Of a stretch of 37,069 nucleotides of DNA, positions 1 to 7,830 are shown one piece after another. How positions within the stretch are numbered: the first letter of the stretch is position 1; each line of letters starts with the position of its first letter. The notes beneath the pieces are model-generated. The model was given only the letters and a program-made list of their open reading frames with translations, was not told the origin of the DNA and ran no database searches. Origin of the DNA: Chitinibacter tainanensis DSM 15459 (GTDB lineage: Bacteria; Pseudomonadota; Gammaproteobacteria; Burkholderiales; Chitinibacteraceae); contig NZ_AUCN01000002.1 of the NCBI RefSeq assembly GCF_000429785.1, forward strand, positions 1-37,069, written 5' to 3'. The translations under genes were made by a program, and so were the position numbers.

Positions 1-98
1 AGGTGGTCCCACTCCTTCCCATCCCGAACAGGACAGTGAAACGCCTCAGCGCCGATGATAGTGCGGGTTCCCGTGTGAAAGTAGGTCATTGCCAGACT
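1..98 (+). rRNA. rrf: 5S ribosomal RNA, 3' part (5' end outside window)
   Basis: The window opens inside a 5S rRNA gene. The conserved stretch GGTGGTCCCACTCCTTCCC, the loop around CCCGAACAGGACAGTGAAACG and the closing helix strand ending in TTGCCAGACT match the bacterial 5S layout. About the first 20 nucleotides lie before the window, so the gene is partial. It is the last gene of an rRNA operon that continues to the left, and a strong terminator follows about 10 nt after the mature end. The exact 3' end is uncertain by a few bases. Confidence 0.93.
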
Positions 99-107
99 CC
101 CCTAAAG

Positions 108-137
108 AAGCCCAGCTCAGAAGAGCTGGGCTTTTTG
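108..137 (+). terminator. Rho-independent terminator of the rRNA operon
   Basis: A perfect 11-bp stem (AAGCCCAGCTC, 108-118, pairing with 123-133) has a 4-nt loop and runs into TTTTT. It lies just after the 5S gene, where an rrn operon is expected to stop. Confidence 0.9.
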
Positions 138-264
138 CTTTGGGCCGCGGAAGTGGAAGAGCGCAGAACAGAAGCAAAGCGAAGCCCAACACAACACCCA
201 CGACAGACAACAGCACCGCGAACCAGCCAAGCTCAAGCCAGCTGCGTAGCAAACCAACCCCAAA

Positions 265-295
265 AACAAAGCCCAGCGTAGCTGGGCTTTGTTCA
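265..295 (+). terminator. Second strong hairpin terminator after 5S rRNA
   Basis: A perfect 13-bp stem (AACAAAGCCCAGC, 265-277, with 281-293) has a 3-nt loop GTA and a short T-rich end. Its core GCCCAGC is the same as in the terminator 150 bp upstream. It probably acts as a back-up terminator for the highly transcribed rRNA operon. The A-rich left arm would also give a U-run to transcripts coming from the right, so it may work in both directions. Confidence 0.75.
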
Positions 296-583
296 TTCAG
301 GCATGGAATACAGTAATCGTGGCTGATGTGAATGGATTTTCAGTCGGGGTATATGCCCAAGTGCTTTTCAATTAAAGGGGTTTCGGCATATACGTGCGAG
401 TATCTATGCCTGCCTTTGGGAACTATGGTGTAGTTTGCTAATGTCGTTTTTGATAGCTATTACTCGCACTATTGCAGCGCTTATCCACTGTGCTAATTGC
501 ACTTACAGCATTTACCTTGCAGCATTGTCACCTAAATGCCTTTAGAATAGCGCTCATTCTGACTGAGTTGTGGACCAAATCTG
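296..583. other. Non-coding leader of glmU with two abutting inverted repeats
   Basis: I see no credible ORF in this 288-bp gap. It is AT-richer than the flanking genes. It holds two perfect 9-bp inverted repeats that touch each other: GTATATGCC (349-357) with GGCATATAC (385-393), and GTGCGAGTA (394-402) with TACTCGCAC (461-469). A small hairpin AACTA/TAGTT (421-435) sits inside the second loop. A -35-like TTGTCA (525-530) and a -10-like TAGAAT (543-548) are present near glmU but are badly spaced as a pair, so the promoter is not settled. Confidence 0.5.
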
Positions 584-1948
584 ATGAGTTCCGTATTGAA
601 TGTGGTGATCTTGGCGGCCGGTAAAGGTACGCGCATGTACTCGAGTTTGCCGAAGGTGCTGCATAGTTTGGCCGGTAAGCCGCTGGTGCAGCATGTGATT
701 GATACGGCGCGTGGCTTGGATCCGGCCCAGCTGGTGGTGGTGTATGGTTTTGGCGGCGAACAGCTGCAAAATGCTTTGGCCGGGCAGAACTTGGGCTTTG
801 CCTTGCAGGCCGAGCAATTGGGAACTGGACACGCGCTGGCGCAGGCTGTACCGCAGTTGCAGGGGGATGTCACCCTCATGCTGTATGGCGATGTGCCACT
901 CACCCGCTTGCAGACGCTGCAACAACTGCTGGCCGCCAGCCAAGGTGGCAAGCTGGGGATTCTGACCGATATTCTGGATGATGCCACTGGCTATGGTCGT
1001 ATCGTGCGTAATGGGGCTGGCCAGGTTACGCATATTGTCGAGCAAAAAGATTGCACGCCAGACGAAGCTGCAATCAAGGAAATGAATACCGGCATTATGG
1101 CCTTGCCCACGGCGAAGCTGGCGGGCTGGTTATCCGAGCTGAAAAATGACAATGCCCAAGGCGAATACTACGCCACCGATCTGATCGCACTGGCCGTGCG
1201 TGATGGGATTGAGATTGCTACGGTGCATCCCGCTGCGCACTGGGAGGCCGAGGGGGTAAACAATAAGCTGCAATTGGCTGCGCTGGAGCGGATTCATCAG
1301 CAGGAATTGGCGAAGCAATTATTAACGGCTGGCGTCGGTTTGGCCGACCCAGCCCGGATCGATATCCGTGGTGAAGTGCTACATGCCCAAGATGTCTACA
1401 TTGACGTGAATTGCGTGTTTGAAGGCCGTGTGGAACTGGGCCAAGGCGTGCGCATTGGTGCGAATTGCTACCTGAAAAACGTGAGCATCGCAGCAGGTGC
1501 AGTTATCCACCCTTTCTGCCATCTGGAAGAGGCCACTGTGGGCGCCGGGAGTTTGATAGGCCCGTATGCGCGCTTGCGCCCAGGCGCAGAATTGGCCGCG
1601 GAGGTGCACATTGGTAACTTTGTCGAAGTTAAAAAATCGACCATTGCACAAGGCAGTAAAGTGAATCATTTGTCGTATATTGGCGATACGACCATGGGCG
1701 CTGGCGTGAACGTTGGCGCTGGGACTATCACCGCCAATTACGACGGGGTGAATAAATTCCGCACTGTGATCGAAGACGAAGTGCGTATCGGCTCGAACAA
1801 TGTATTGGTGGCGCCGATTACCATTGGCGCGCAGGCCACCACGGCGGCTGGCTCGGTGATTACCAAGGATGCGCCAGCGGGCCAATTGACGGTGGCGAGG
1901 GCGAAGCAGGTAAGCATTGCGAATTGGCAACGGCCCACTAAAAAATGA
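584..1948 (+). CDS. glmU: Bifunctional UDP-N-acetylglucosamine pyrophosphorylase / glucosamine-1-phosphate acetyltransferase
   Basis: GlmU carries out the last two steps to UDP-GlcNAc, the cytoplasmic precursor of peptidoglycan and lipopolysaccharide. It acetylates glucosamine-1-phosphate and then transfers UMP from UTP. The 454 residues match the usual length (about 456). The N-terminal nucleotidyltransferase domain shows the LAAGKGTRM loop (10-18), the QAEQLGTGHA segment (75-84) and the metal-binding Asp in YGDVPLT (D103). The C-terminal half is a left-handed beta-helix of hexapeptide repeats with RPGAEL, HIGNFVEVKKS and the acetyltransferase His (H362) in NHLSYIGD. No clear Shine-Dalgarno precedes the ATG, but the N-terminus fits the family. 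The gene is monocistronic, with its own terminator; glmS is not next to it. Identification is secure. Confidence 0.98.
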   Translation: MSSVLNVVILAAGKGTRMYSSLPKVLHSLAGKPLVQHVIDTARGLDPAQLVVVYGFGGEQLQNALAGQNLGFALQAEQLGTGHALAQAVPQLQGDVTLMLYGDVPLTRLQTLQQLLAASQGGKLGILTDILDDATGYGRIVRNGAGQVTHIVEQKDCTPDEAAIKEMNTGIMALPTAKLAGWLSELKNDNAQGEYYATDLIALAVRDGIEIATVHPAAHWEAEGVNNKLQLAALERIHQQELAKQLLTAGVGLADPARIDIRGEVLHAQDVYIDVNCVFEGRVELGQGVRIGANCYLKNVSIAAGAVIHPFCHLEEATVGAGSLIGPYARLRPGAELAAEVHIGNFVEVKKSTIAQGSKVNHLSYIGDTTMGAGVNVGAGTITANYDGVNKFRTVIEDEVRIGSNNVLVAPITIGAQATTAAGSVITKDAPAGQLTVARAKQVSIANWQRPTKK

Positions 1949-1995
1949 GGTATCTGGCGCAAGGCCGCAGTAAGATTGCGGTGTAGAGATATACC

Positions 1996-2020
1996 ACACT
2001 CGGCTCTGCCGAGTGTTTTC
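1996..2020 (+). terminator. Terminator of glmU
   Basis: A perfect 9-bp stem ACACTCGGC (1996-2004) pairs with GCCGAGTGT (2008-2016) around the loop TCT and is followed by a T-run. It separates glmU from the next gene. Confidence 0.85.
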
Positions 2021-2056
2021 ATTTGTAGCCTGTGTAAAGCAGCGAGGAGTAGCACA

Positions 2057-3871
2057 ATGCAGTGGCGGACAAGTTGGGCGGTAATGGTGCTGGCTTTGGG
2101 TTTGAGCGCGTGTGGTGGGGGCGGCGGTGGCGGTGGTTCATCCACACCAACCCCGACCCCAGGCTCGACAACGATTACCGCTGATCCTGTTTCGCCGGAA
2201 GAGCCGATGCCGGTGGCCGTGAACCTGCCTTCATGGGGGGCTAAGTCGCTGCTGATTAGCGAAGTGAGCAGCAGTGGTTGGGTGGAAATCTACAACCCGA
2301 ATGCGGTGCCAGTGGATGTGAGTAATGTGCAATTGCGGACTAGAAGTAACCTTGGCCCGGTAACTGATTTTGCGCTGCCCGCGGTGACGATTTCCGCCCG
2401 TGGATATCTAGTACTTGCTCCCCGAATGCATAATAGTGATCAATCCTCACGGCAAGTCGCATTTGTGGGAAGCTCTAGCCAATATCCTCGCTGGGGTAGC
2501 GACGATTTTATTGAGTTAGTGAGGAATTCGTCTGGCATTACAGTCGATTTTGTGCGGATGGGTAACTCAACGGACGCACCCAAATTTAGCCCGAGTAGCG
2601 CTTGGTTGTCGCCCGGTGCCGCGCCAGGATTGCCTAGCGGCTTTGGAACGTCCATCGTTCGCCCAGTGGCCAACATTGCGAATGATACTGATCAAGCCAG
2701 TGATTGGCAGGCTGTGAATTTCATTACCCCGAATGGCCCGAATGATGTTTCCGCGGCGGCTACTGACACCGATGACGATGGGATTCCGGATAGCGCCGAA
2801 GTCGCGGGCGGGACTTTTGCAGGCCTAGATTTATACAGCATGGGTGCGCGTTCAGGTCAGCGCGATATTTTCCTCGAACTGGATTACATGTCGAGTAGCG
2901 ATCCGGGCGTGAAGCCACGCAAAGAAGCCTTGGATAAGGTGGTGGCTGCCTTTGCTCGCCGGGGCTTTAGTTTGCATATTGATGCCGGCCCGAATATCGC
3001 CGGGTATAACTTGGGCAATAGCCAATCGGTGCTCAGCTTTAATCGTTGTCTCGATTTGGGCGAGCCAAGTGGTAGTTGTGCCAGCGTGAATGTACTGAAA
3101 AGTAAGACTTTCGATACCCGTCGCACGCCGATTTTCCACTATGCCATTTCTGGTTACCAGGCTGGTGCGGCGTCTGGGGCAGCAGGTCTGGGTGAAGTGA
3201 ATGGTAATGACTTTAATCTAACCTTGGGTTCACTGGGGCTGAGTACAGTGAATACGGCCAGTACGAATTTGCTGATCAATCTTCAGGCCAGCACCCTGAT
3301 GCATGAGCTGGGGCACAATCTGGGCTTGCTGCATGGTGGTTTTGAAGATCAGAACAGTAAGCCAAATTATCTGAGCATTATGAATTATCTGTACAGCAGT
3401 GCGGGCTTGCCGCCAGATCCACGGGGTGCAAATGCCGGTCAGCGCTGGTATTTTGATAAAGGCATGCGCGGAGTTAGCCTGTGCGGCAGCAATCCAGTAG
3501 ATGCAGGCCCGTGTACTACCGACTATATTCTCGATTATTCAGACGGTAGCTCGGCCAATCTGCTAGAGACAGGGCTACTGGAAACCGCGCTATTGGGCCG
3601 CGGTAGCAGCAGTGCTAGCAACTATATCGACTGGAATAAAAACGGTAATCTGGATACCGGTGCGGTCAGTGCCAATATTCGCTCCGGCACTTCTGCCAGC
3701 TCCATTGCGCTGCGTGATTACGATGACTGGGGCAATCTGCGCCTGGCTTTTAGCCGTTCCATCAGCGGTGTAGCGTTGACGCGGGGCGGTACCATGCCAA
3801 CGCCTGCCGGGGTTGGCCATGACCGACAGACGGTCGCGAGTGAGCCGCCGATCGTGATTCCATTCCACTAA
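2057..3871 (+). CDS. Secreted lipoprotein with lamin-tail-like domain and metzincin-type zinc protease motif
   Basis: This 604-residue protein is a predicted lipoprotein. The signal peptide ends in the lipobox LSAC, followed by an unusual run of nine glycines and a Ser/Thr/Pro linker. Residues about 58-150 (LLISEVSSSGWVEIYNPN...) resemble a lamin-tail domain. Next comes a calcium-binding, thrombospondin-type-3-like motif with acidic residues D237, D239 and D241. The catalytic part has HELGHNLGLLH, with H416, E417, H420 and H426 as the HExxHxxGxxH zinc site, and a likely Met-turn at M442 (IMNYLY). This points to a metzincin-like peptidase anchored at the cell surface; its substrate is unknown. 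The ATG at 2057 is chosen because GAGGAG lies 7 nt upstream and the lipoprotein signal starts there; an upstream in-frame start would add 27 residues that do not look like a signal. Confidence 0.85.
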   Translation: MQWRTSWAVMVLALGLSACGGGGGGGGSSTPTPTPGSTTITADPVSPEEPMPVAVNLPSWGAKSLLISEVSSSGWVEIYNPNAVPVDVSNVQLRTRSNLGPVTDFALPAVTISARGYLVLAPRMHNSDQSSRQVAFVGSSSQYPRWGSDDFIELVRNSSGITVDFVRMGNSTDAPKFSPSSAWLSPGAAPGLPSGFGTSIVRPVANIANDTDQASDWQAVNFITPNGPNDVSAAATDTDDDGIPDSAEVAGGTFAGLDLYSMGARSGQRDIFLELDYMSSSDPGVKPRKEALDKVVAAFARRGFSLHIDAGPNIAGYNLGNSQSVLSFNRCLDLGEPSGSCASVNVLKSKTFDTRRTPIFHYAISGYQAGAASGAAGLGEVNGNDFNLTLGSLGLSTVNTASTNLLINLQASTLMHELGHNLGLLHGGFEDQNSKPNYLSIMNYLYSSAGLPPDPRGANAGQRWYFDKGMRGVSLCGSNPVDAGPCTTDYILDYSDGSSANLLETGLLETALLGRGSSSASNYIDWNKNGNLDTGAVSANIRSGTSASSIALRDYDDWGNLRLAFSRSISGVALTRGGTMPTPAGVGHDRQTVASEPPIVIPFH

Positions 3872-3875
3872 ACAC

Positions 3876-3900
3876 AAGCAGCCTGCGGGCTGCTTTTTTT
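3876..3900 (+). terminator. Terminator after the metzincin-like lipoprotein gene
   Basis: The 8-bp stem AAGCAGCC (3876-3883) pairs with GGCTGCTT (3888-3895) around TGCG, followed by a run of T. Confidence 0.87.
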
Positions 3901-4054
3901 GCCACTGTGGGGGTGCAGATACTGAATGGTTGAAAAAGATACTAAGCAGTAGACATTGGTACTTTCCAGTATTATTCTGTGAGCTCCAGTCCGGCCGGCT
4001 GGTTGTTTTGTCTGTTCGCGTCAAATCAATCACAGAAATACCCTGGAGAAGGTC

Positions 4055-5380
4055 ATGAAAACACTCTCGCAATGGATGTTGCTGCTTACCGCCTGTGCCT
4101 CACTCGTGGCCTGTGGTGGCGGCTCCGATCATCCGCCGGCACAAGCCCAATTACGCGTCATTCATGCATCACCAGATGCGCCCAATGTGGATGTGTATGC
4201 TGGTGGCAATAAAGTCTTAAGCAATGTGCCCTATCAGGCTGCTAGTGGCTTGCTCACGGTTAATCCGGGCGCGCTCGCGGTGAAAGTCACTCCAACTGGT
4301 AGCAGCACTGGGGTTATCAATGCCACTCTCGATCTGAAAGCCGATACGCTCACTACGGTGGTGGCCGTGCACGAAGTGGCTAAGATCGAGCCACTGGTGA
4401 TTGCCGAAGCGTCAGCCGCACCAGCTACCGGCAAAGCACGTTTGCGCGTAGTGCATGGTGCCGCTACGGCGCCAGCGGTGGATATCTATATCACCACCCC
4501 AACGGCTGATCTGGCCACCACCGCCGCAACGATTCCAAATGTGGCCTTCAAAGGCGTTTCCGCGGCGCTTGAAGTCGCTCCGGCTGATTATCGTGTGCGG
4601 GTCACTGCCGCGGGCAGCAAAACCGTGGTTTTTGATTCGGGCACTCTGCCAGTGGCCGCGGGGAATGATCTGCTGGCCGTGGCGGTGCCGCAAGCTAACG
4701 GCAGTGCACCGATCAGTCTGTTACTTGTGAGCCGCGCGAGCTCGGGCAATGTGACACAGGTGCTGGATGTGAATGCCAAACTGCGCGTAGTCCACGCTTC
4801 ACCAGATGCCCCAGCCGTGGATGTCTTGGCCAATGGCAGCGCTATTTTGAGCAATGTGCCTTTCTTTACGGCCTCGTCTTATCTGACTGTACCGGCGGTA
4901 AATTACACAGTGGCACTGAATCTGGCCGGTACGAGCACTCAGGCCTTAACCGGCAGTCTGCAATTGGCCAAGGCCAGTAACGTCACCGTTTTTGCCGTGG
5001 GTTTAGCGGCGGGTAGCCCGGCGCTGCAATATCTGGTGGCTAAAGACGACGCCAGCTTGCCACCGGCCGGGCAGGCTAAAGTACGGGTGGTACACGCCTC
5101 GCCGAATGCGCCAGCCGTCGATGTCTACGCTAACGATGCACTGGTACTGAGCAATGTGGCCTTCCCGGCGGTGGCCGATTATCTGAAAGTGCCAAGCGGT
5201 AGCTATGTATTCAAATTGCGCGCCGCAGGTGCCGCAGCCAGCTCGGCACCGGCCTTTACTTCGGGCGCAGTAACCGTCGATGCGGGCAAAATTTATACCG
5301 TAGTGGCGCGTGGCTTGTTGCCGAATTCAACCGGCAATAGCAGCAAAGACTTCACGTTGTCGGTGCTTGCCGACAACTAA
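4055..5380 (+). CDS. Lipoprotein with four DUF4397 repeats
   Basis: This 441-residue surface lipoprotein has a signal peptide ending in LVAC with the lipid-carrying C20. The mature part is four beta-rich repeats of about 100 residues, starting near residues 33, 130, 243 and 343, each opening with a variant of LRVVHASPDAPAVDVYAN. This is the DUF4397 signature, found in many secreted and cell-envelope proteins with no assigned activity. Repeat 2 has diverged (HGAATAPAVDIYITT), while repeats 1, 3 and 4 keep the HASPxAP core. The ATG has GGAG about 6 nt upstream. The gene has its own terminator, and the gap of about 180 bp before it suggests its own promoter. The family call is firm; the function is unknown, and a binding or adhesive role is only a guess. 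Confidence 0.9.
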   Translation: MKTLSQWMLLLTACASLVACGGGSDHPPAQAQLRVIHASPDAPNVDVYAGGNKVLSNVPYQAASGLLTVNPGALAVKVTPTGSSTGVINATLDLKADTLTTVVAVHEVAKIEPLVIAEASAAPATGKARLRVVHGAATAPAVDIYITTPTADLATTAATIPNVAFKGVSAALEVAPADYRVRVTAAGSKTVVFDSGTLPVAAGNDLLAVAVPQANGSAPISLLLVSRASSGNVTQVLDVNAKLRVVHASPDAPAVDVLANGSAILSNVPFFTASSYLTVPAVNYTVALNLAGTSTQALTGSLQLAKASNVTVFAVGLAAGSPALQYLVAKDDASLPPAGQAKVRVVHASPNAPAVDVYANDALVLSNVAFPAVADYLKVPSGSYVFKLRAAGAAASSAPAFTSGAVTVDAGKIYTVVARGLLPNSTGNSSKDFTLSVLADN

Positions 5381-5403
5381 GCCGTAGCCAGAGCTTATTT
5401 TTT

Positions 5404-5432
5404 CAACAGCCGCGGATGCGGCTGTTGTTTTT
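5404..5432 (+). terminator. Terminator after the DUF4397 lipoprotein gene
   Basis: A perfect 10-bp stem CAACAGCCGC (5404-5413) pairs with GCGGCTGTTG (5418-5427) around GGAT, followed by TTTTT. Confidence 0.9.
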
Positions 5433-5491
5433 GTTGCTGAAAGCCATGCACATTGCGGCATGGCTTTCACGCGTGTGGCGACGCAGATGCG

Positions 5492-5497
5492 TATAAT
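5492..5497 (+). promoter_or_regulatory. Consensus -10 element (TATAAT) upstream of the UPF0149 gene
   Basis: A perfect TATAAT lies about 85 bp before the start codon of the UPF0149 gene. The -35 region is poor: TTTCAC is 21 bp away, which is too far for a standard sigma-70 promoter. Initiation would fall near 5504, leaving a leader of about 78 nt that carries the palindrome at 5522-5537. Confidence 0.45.
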
Positions 5498-5521
5498 GGA
5501 GAACACACCACATCAAGTCAG

Positions 5522-5537
5522 ATACCCTGCAGGGTAT
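5522..5537. promoter_or_regulatory. Perfect 16-bp palindrome in the UPF0149 leader
   Basis: ATACCCTGCAGGGTAT is a perfect 16-bp palindrome lying between the TATAAT element and the start codon, about 18-33 nt downstream of the inferred start of transcription. It has no loop, so a DNA-binding dimer site is more likely than an RNA hairpin. No repressor is identified. Confidence 0.45.
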
Positions 5538-5581
5538 TGCCTTGAAAACCTTATCAAATAAAGACTTCAGGTATATACATC

Positions 5582-6193
5582 ATGGCCAAAATGCTGGACC
5601 AAACCCTCACCGATGAAGAGCTCGATCAACTGGATCAGTTTTTATACTCGGATGCGGTGGGCAAAGATGCCATGTCGCTGTCGATGTTGCATGGCTATCT
5701 CACCGCCATTCTGATCGGCCCGGCGCAAGTGATGCCCAATGAATGGATGGCGCAAATCTGGGATAAACCCGAAGCCGTGATCTTTGCCCTGCCCGAAGCC
5801 GATAAAATGATTGATCTGGTGATGCGCCTGTATAACCAGATCGCCGACGAGCTGGCGCAAGATCCATCCACTTACGAGCCCATGCTGTATTGGGAAGACG
5901 ACACGCAAGAGCATTCCAGCATCGAAGAATGGAGCCTGGGCTTCTGTTACGGCGCGGGCCTGGCCGAAGAGCAATGGCAGCCTTTGCTGGATGAAGAAGA
6001 AGGCCAGTTTATGTTCATGGCCATCATGAGCGGCTCGGACGAAGAAATGCGCGAAGATATGCAGCGCGAAGGCATTGATCTGGTGTCGCATGACAATCAG
6101 ATCGCCGAGCAATTGCCAGAAATGGTGCTGGAAATCCGCGATTTCTTCCGCAATCAGCAAATCAGCGCCAGCAAGCAACATCGTCTGCATTAA
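5582..6193 (+). CDS. UPF0149 (YecA/YgfB-like) family protein
   Basis: This 203-residue acidic cytoplasmic protein belongs to the UPF0149 family. It starts with LTDEELDQLDQFLYSD and has the conserved helical segment SMLHGYLTAILIGPAQVMPNEW, then the central acidic stretch with EEWSLGFCYGAGLAEEQW. It ends in QHRLH and lacks the C-terminal cysteine-rich SEC-C-type metal-binding tail that some YecA members carry. Known members are small helical proteins, some of them RNA-polymerase- or translocase-related, but no single function applies to the family. Its start codon follows the AT-rich sequence GGTATATACATC with no strong Shine-Dalgarno. A terminator closes it before ychF, so it is probably transcribed alone. 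Confidence 0.85.
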   Translation: MAKMLDQTLTDEELDQLDQFLYSDAVGKDAMSLSMLHGYLTAILIGPAQVMPNEWMAQIWDKPEAVIFALPEADKMIDLVMRLYNQIADELAQDPSTYEPMLYWEDDTQEHSSIEEWSLGFCYGAGLAEEQWQPLLDEEEGQFMFMAIMSGSDEEMREDMQREGIDLVSHDNQIAEQLPEMVLEIRDFFRNQQISASKQHRLH

Positions 6194-6215
6194 GCCGGCC
6201 AACGCACCGCTTAGC

Positions 6216-6239
6216 AAGCCGCCTTCGGGCGGCTTTTTT
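6216..6239 (+). terminator. Terminator between the UPF0149 gene and ychF
   Basis: The 8-bp stem AAGCCGCC (6216-6223) pairs with GGCGGCTT (6228-6235) with a stable TTCG tetraloop and a T6 tail. Confidence 0.93.
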
Positions 6240-6335
6240 GCATTCGCCCGCCGTTGGCTGCACGGGCGGGCGGCTTGGGGTAAAATGGCGTTTTGATTTG
6301 ATAAAACGGCGCTTTGTCCGCCGTGCAAGGATGTT

Positions 6336-7427
6336 ATGAGCCTCAAGTGCGGTATTGTCGGCTTGCCGAATGTGGGTAAATCCACGCTGTTTAATGCCCT
6401 GACCAAGGCCGGTATCGAAGCGGCCAATTATCCGTTTTGTACCATCGAGCCAAACGTTGGCATCGTTGAAGTACCGGATCCGCGCTTGGCTGAATTGTCC
6501 AAGATCGTTAATCCACAGAAAATCCAGCCTGCCATCGTTGAGTTTGTCGACATTGCCGGTCTGGTTGCTGGCGCCTCGAAGGGTGAAGGCTTGGGTAACC
6601 AGTTCTTGGCCAATATCCGCGAAACCGACGCCATCGTGAATGTGGTGCGCTGTTTTGAAAATGATAACATCGTGCATGTGGCCGGCCGGATTGATCCGAT
6701 CGACGACATCATCGTGATCGGCACCGAATTGGCGCTGGCCGATCTGAATACGGTGGAAAAAGCCATTCAGCGCGAAGGCAAAAAAGCCAAAGCCGGCGAT
6801 AAAGACGCCATCGCCCAGATCAAAGTGCTGGAAAAACTGCTGCCACACCTGAATGAAGGCAAACCCGCCCGTTCGGCCGATCTGAGCGCTGAAGAAAAGC
6901 TGGCGATCAAATCGCTGTGTCTGCTGACCATCAAGCCTGCCATGTACGTGGCCAATGTGGCGGAAGACGGCTTTAGCAATAATCCCCTCTTGGATAAAGT
7001 GACCGCTCACGCGCAAGCTGAAGGCGCGCCAGTGGTGGCCGTGTGTGCCGCCATTGAGAGCGAAATCGCCGAGCTGGATGATGCCGACAAGGTTGAGTTC
7101 CTCGAATCACTGGGTCTGGAAGAGCCAGGCCTGAATCGCCTGATTCGCGCCGGCTATGATCTGCTGGGCCTGCAAACCTACTTCACTGCTGGGGTGAAAG
7201 AAGTGCGCGCCTGGACGATCCACAAAGGCGATACCGCCCCGCAAGCCGCTGGCGTGATCCACACCGATTTCGAACGCGGCTTTATCCGCGCGCAAACCAT
7301 CGCGTTTGATGATTTCATCCAGTACAAGGGTGAACAAGGTGCCAAAGAAGCCGGCAAAATGCGCGCCGAGGGCAAGGAATACGTGGTGAAAGATGGCGAC
7401 GTATTGAACTTCTTGTTCAACGTTTAA
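6336..7427 (+). CDS. ychF: Redox-regulated Obg-family ATPase YchF/OLA1
   Basis: YchF is a ribosome-associated P-loop ATPase of the Obg/TRAFAC class that prefers ATP to GTP. The 363 residues match the family length. The P-loop GLPNVGKST sits at residues 9-17, followed by the G2/G3 region [18 protein letters not shown], and the position of the usual NKxD guanine-specificity motif is NVAED here, as expected for YchF. The helical insert follows, and the C-terminal TGS-like domain ends in [17 protein letters not shown] lies 4 nt before the ATG. pth, its common neighbour in gammaproteobacteria, is not here. Identification is secure. Confidence 0.97.
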   Translation: MSLKCGIVGLPNVGKSTLFNALTKAGIEAANYPFCTIEPNVGIVEVPDPRLAELSKIVNPQKIQPAIVEFVDIAGLVAGASKGEGLGNQFLANIRETDAIVNVVRCFENDNIVHVAGRIDPIDDIIVIGTELALADLNTVEKAIQREGKKAKAGDKDAIAQIKVLEKLLPHLNEGKPARSADLSAEEKLAIKSLCLLTIKPAMYVANVAEDGFSNNPLLDKVTAHAQAEGAPVVAVCAAIESEIAELDDADKVEFLESLGLEEPGLNRLIRAGYDLLGLQTYFTAGVKEVRAWTIHKGDTAPQAAGVIHTDFERGFIRAQTIAFDDFIQYKGEQGAKEAGKMRAEGKEYVVKDGDVLNFLFNV

Positions 7428-7500
7428 GTCTGCATGCGGGATGGGGTGAATACTTGTCACCCCGATGTAACATTAATGTCATATGATCGAGGGTAGTGTA

Positions 7501-7767
7501 ATGAGCCGCACTGTAAACTGTGTCAAACTGGGTCGAGAAGCCGAAGGTCTGGATTTCGCGCCATTGCCGGGCGAGCTGGGTAAAAAGCTCTACGACCATG
7601 TGTCTAAAGAAGCATGGCAAGCGTGGGTAAAACACCAAACCATGCTGATCAACGAAAACCGCCTGAACCTCGCTGATCCTAGCGCCCGCCGCTACCTGCA
7701 GCAGCAGCTGGAAAATTATTTCTGGGGCTCAGGAGCCGACGCAATTCAAGGTTTCGTCCCACAGTAA
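7501..7767 (+). CDS. yggX: Probable Fe(2+)-trafficking protein YggX
   Basis: YggX is a small cytoplasmic protein that protects iron-sulfur enzymes against oxidative damage and is proposed to handle Fe(II). The 88 residues fit the family (about 90). It opens with [19 protein letters not shown], matching the conserved MSRT...REAEGLDF start, and contains the family segments [20 protein letters not shown] and the tail [16 protein letters not shown] chose the ATG at 7501 over one at 7483 because the family begins at MSRT and GAGGG lies upstream. The conserved Cys is at residue 7. In many bacteria yggX sits beside mutY; that is not so here. Confidence 0.96.
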   Translation: MSRTVNCVKLGREAEGLDFAPLPGELGKKLYDHVSKEAWQAWVKHQTMLINENRLNLADPSARRYLQQQLENYFWGSGADAIQGFVPQ

Positions 7768-7782
7768 TACCGCAACAACATT

Positions 7783-7814
7783 CAGGCCGCATTATGCGGC
7801 CTGTTTTGTCTTTT
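7783..7814 (+). terminator. Terminator after yggX
   Basis: A perfect 9-bp stem CAGGCCGCA (7783-7791) pairs with TGCGGCCTG (7795-7803), followed by TTTTGTCTTTT. Confidence 0.88.
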
Positions 7815-7830
7815 ACCGTCGAGAAGAGCA

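Noticed and set aside
532-1045. Long minus-strand ORFs opposite glmU
   Set aside because: They lie wholly in antisense to the certain glmU gene, have Cys/Pro-rich or low-complexity translations and match no family.
5642-7016. Minus-strand ORFs of 261 and 284 codons opposite the UPF0149 gene and ychF
   Set aside because: Both are antisense to well-identified genes on the plus strand; length alone is explained by high-GC codon structure.
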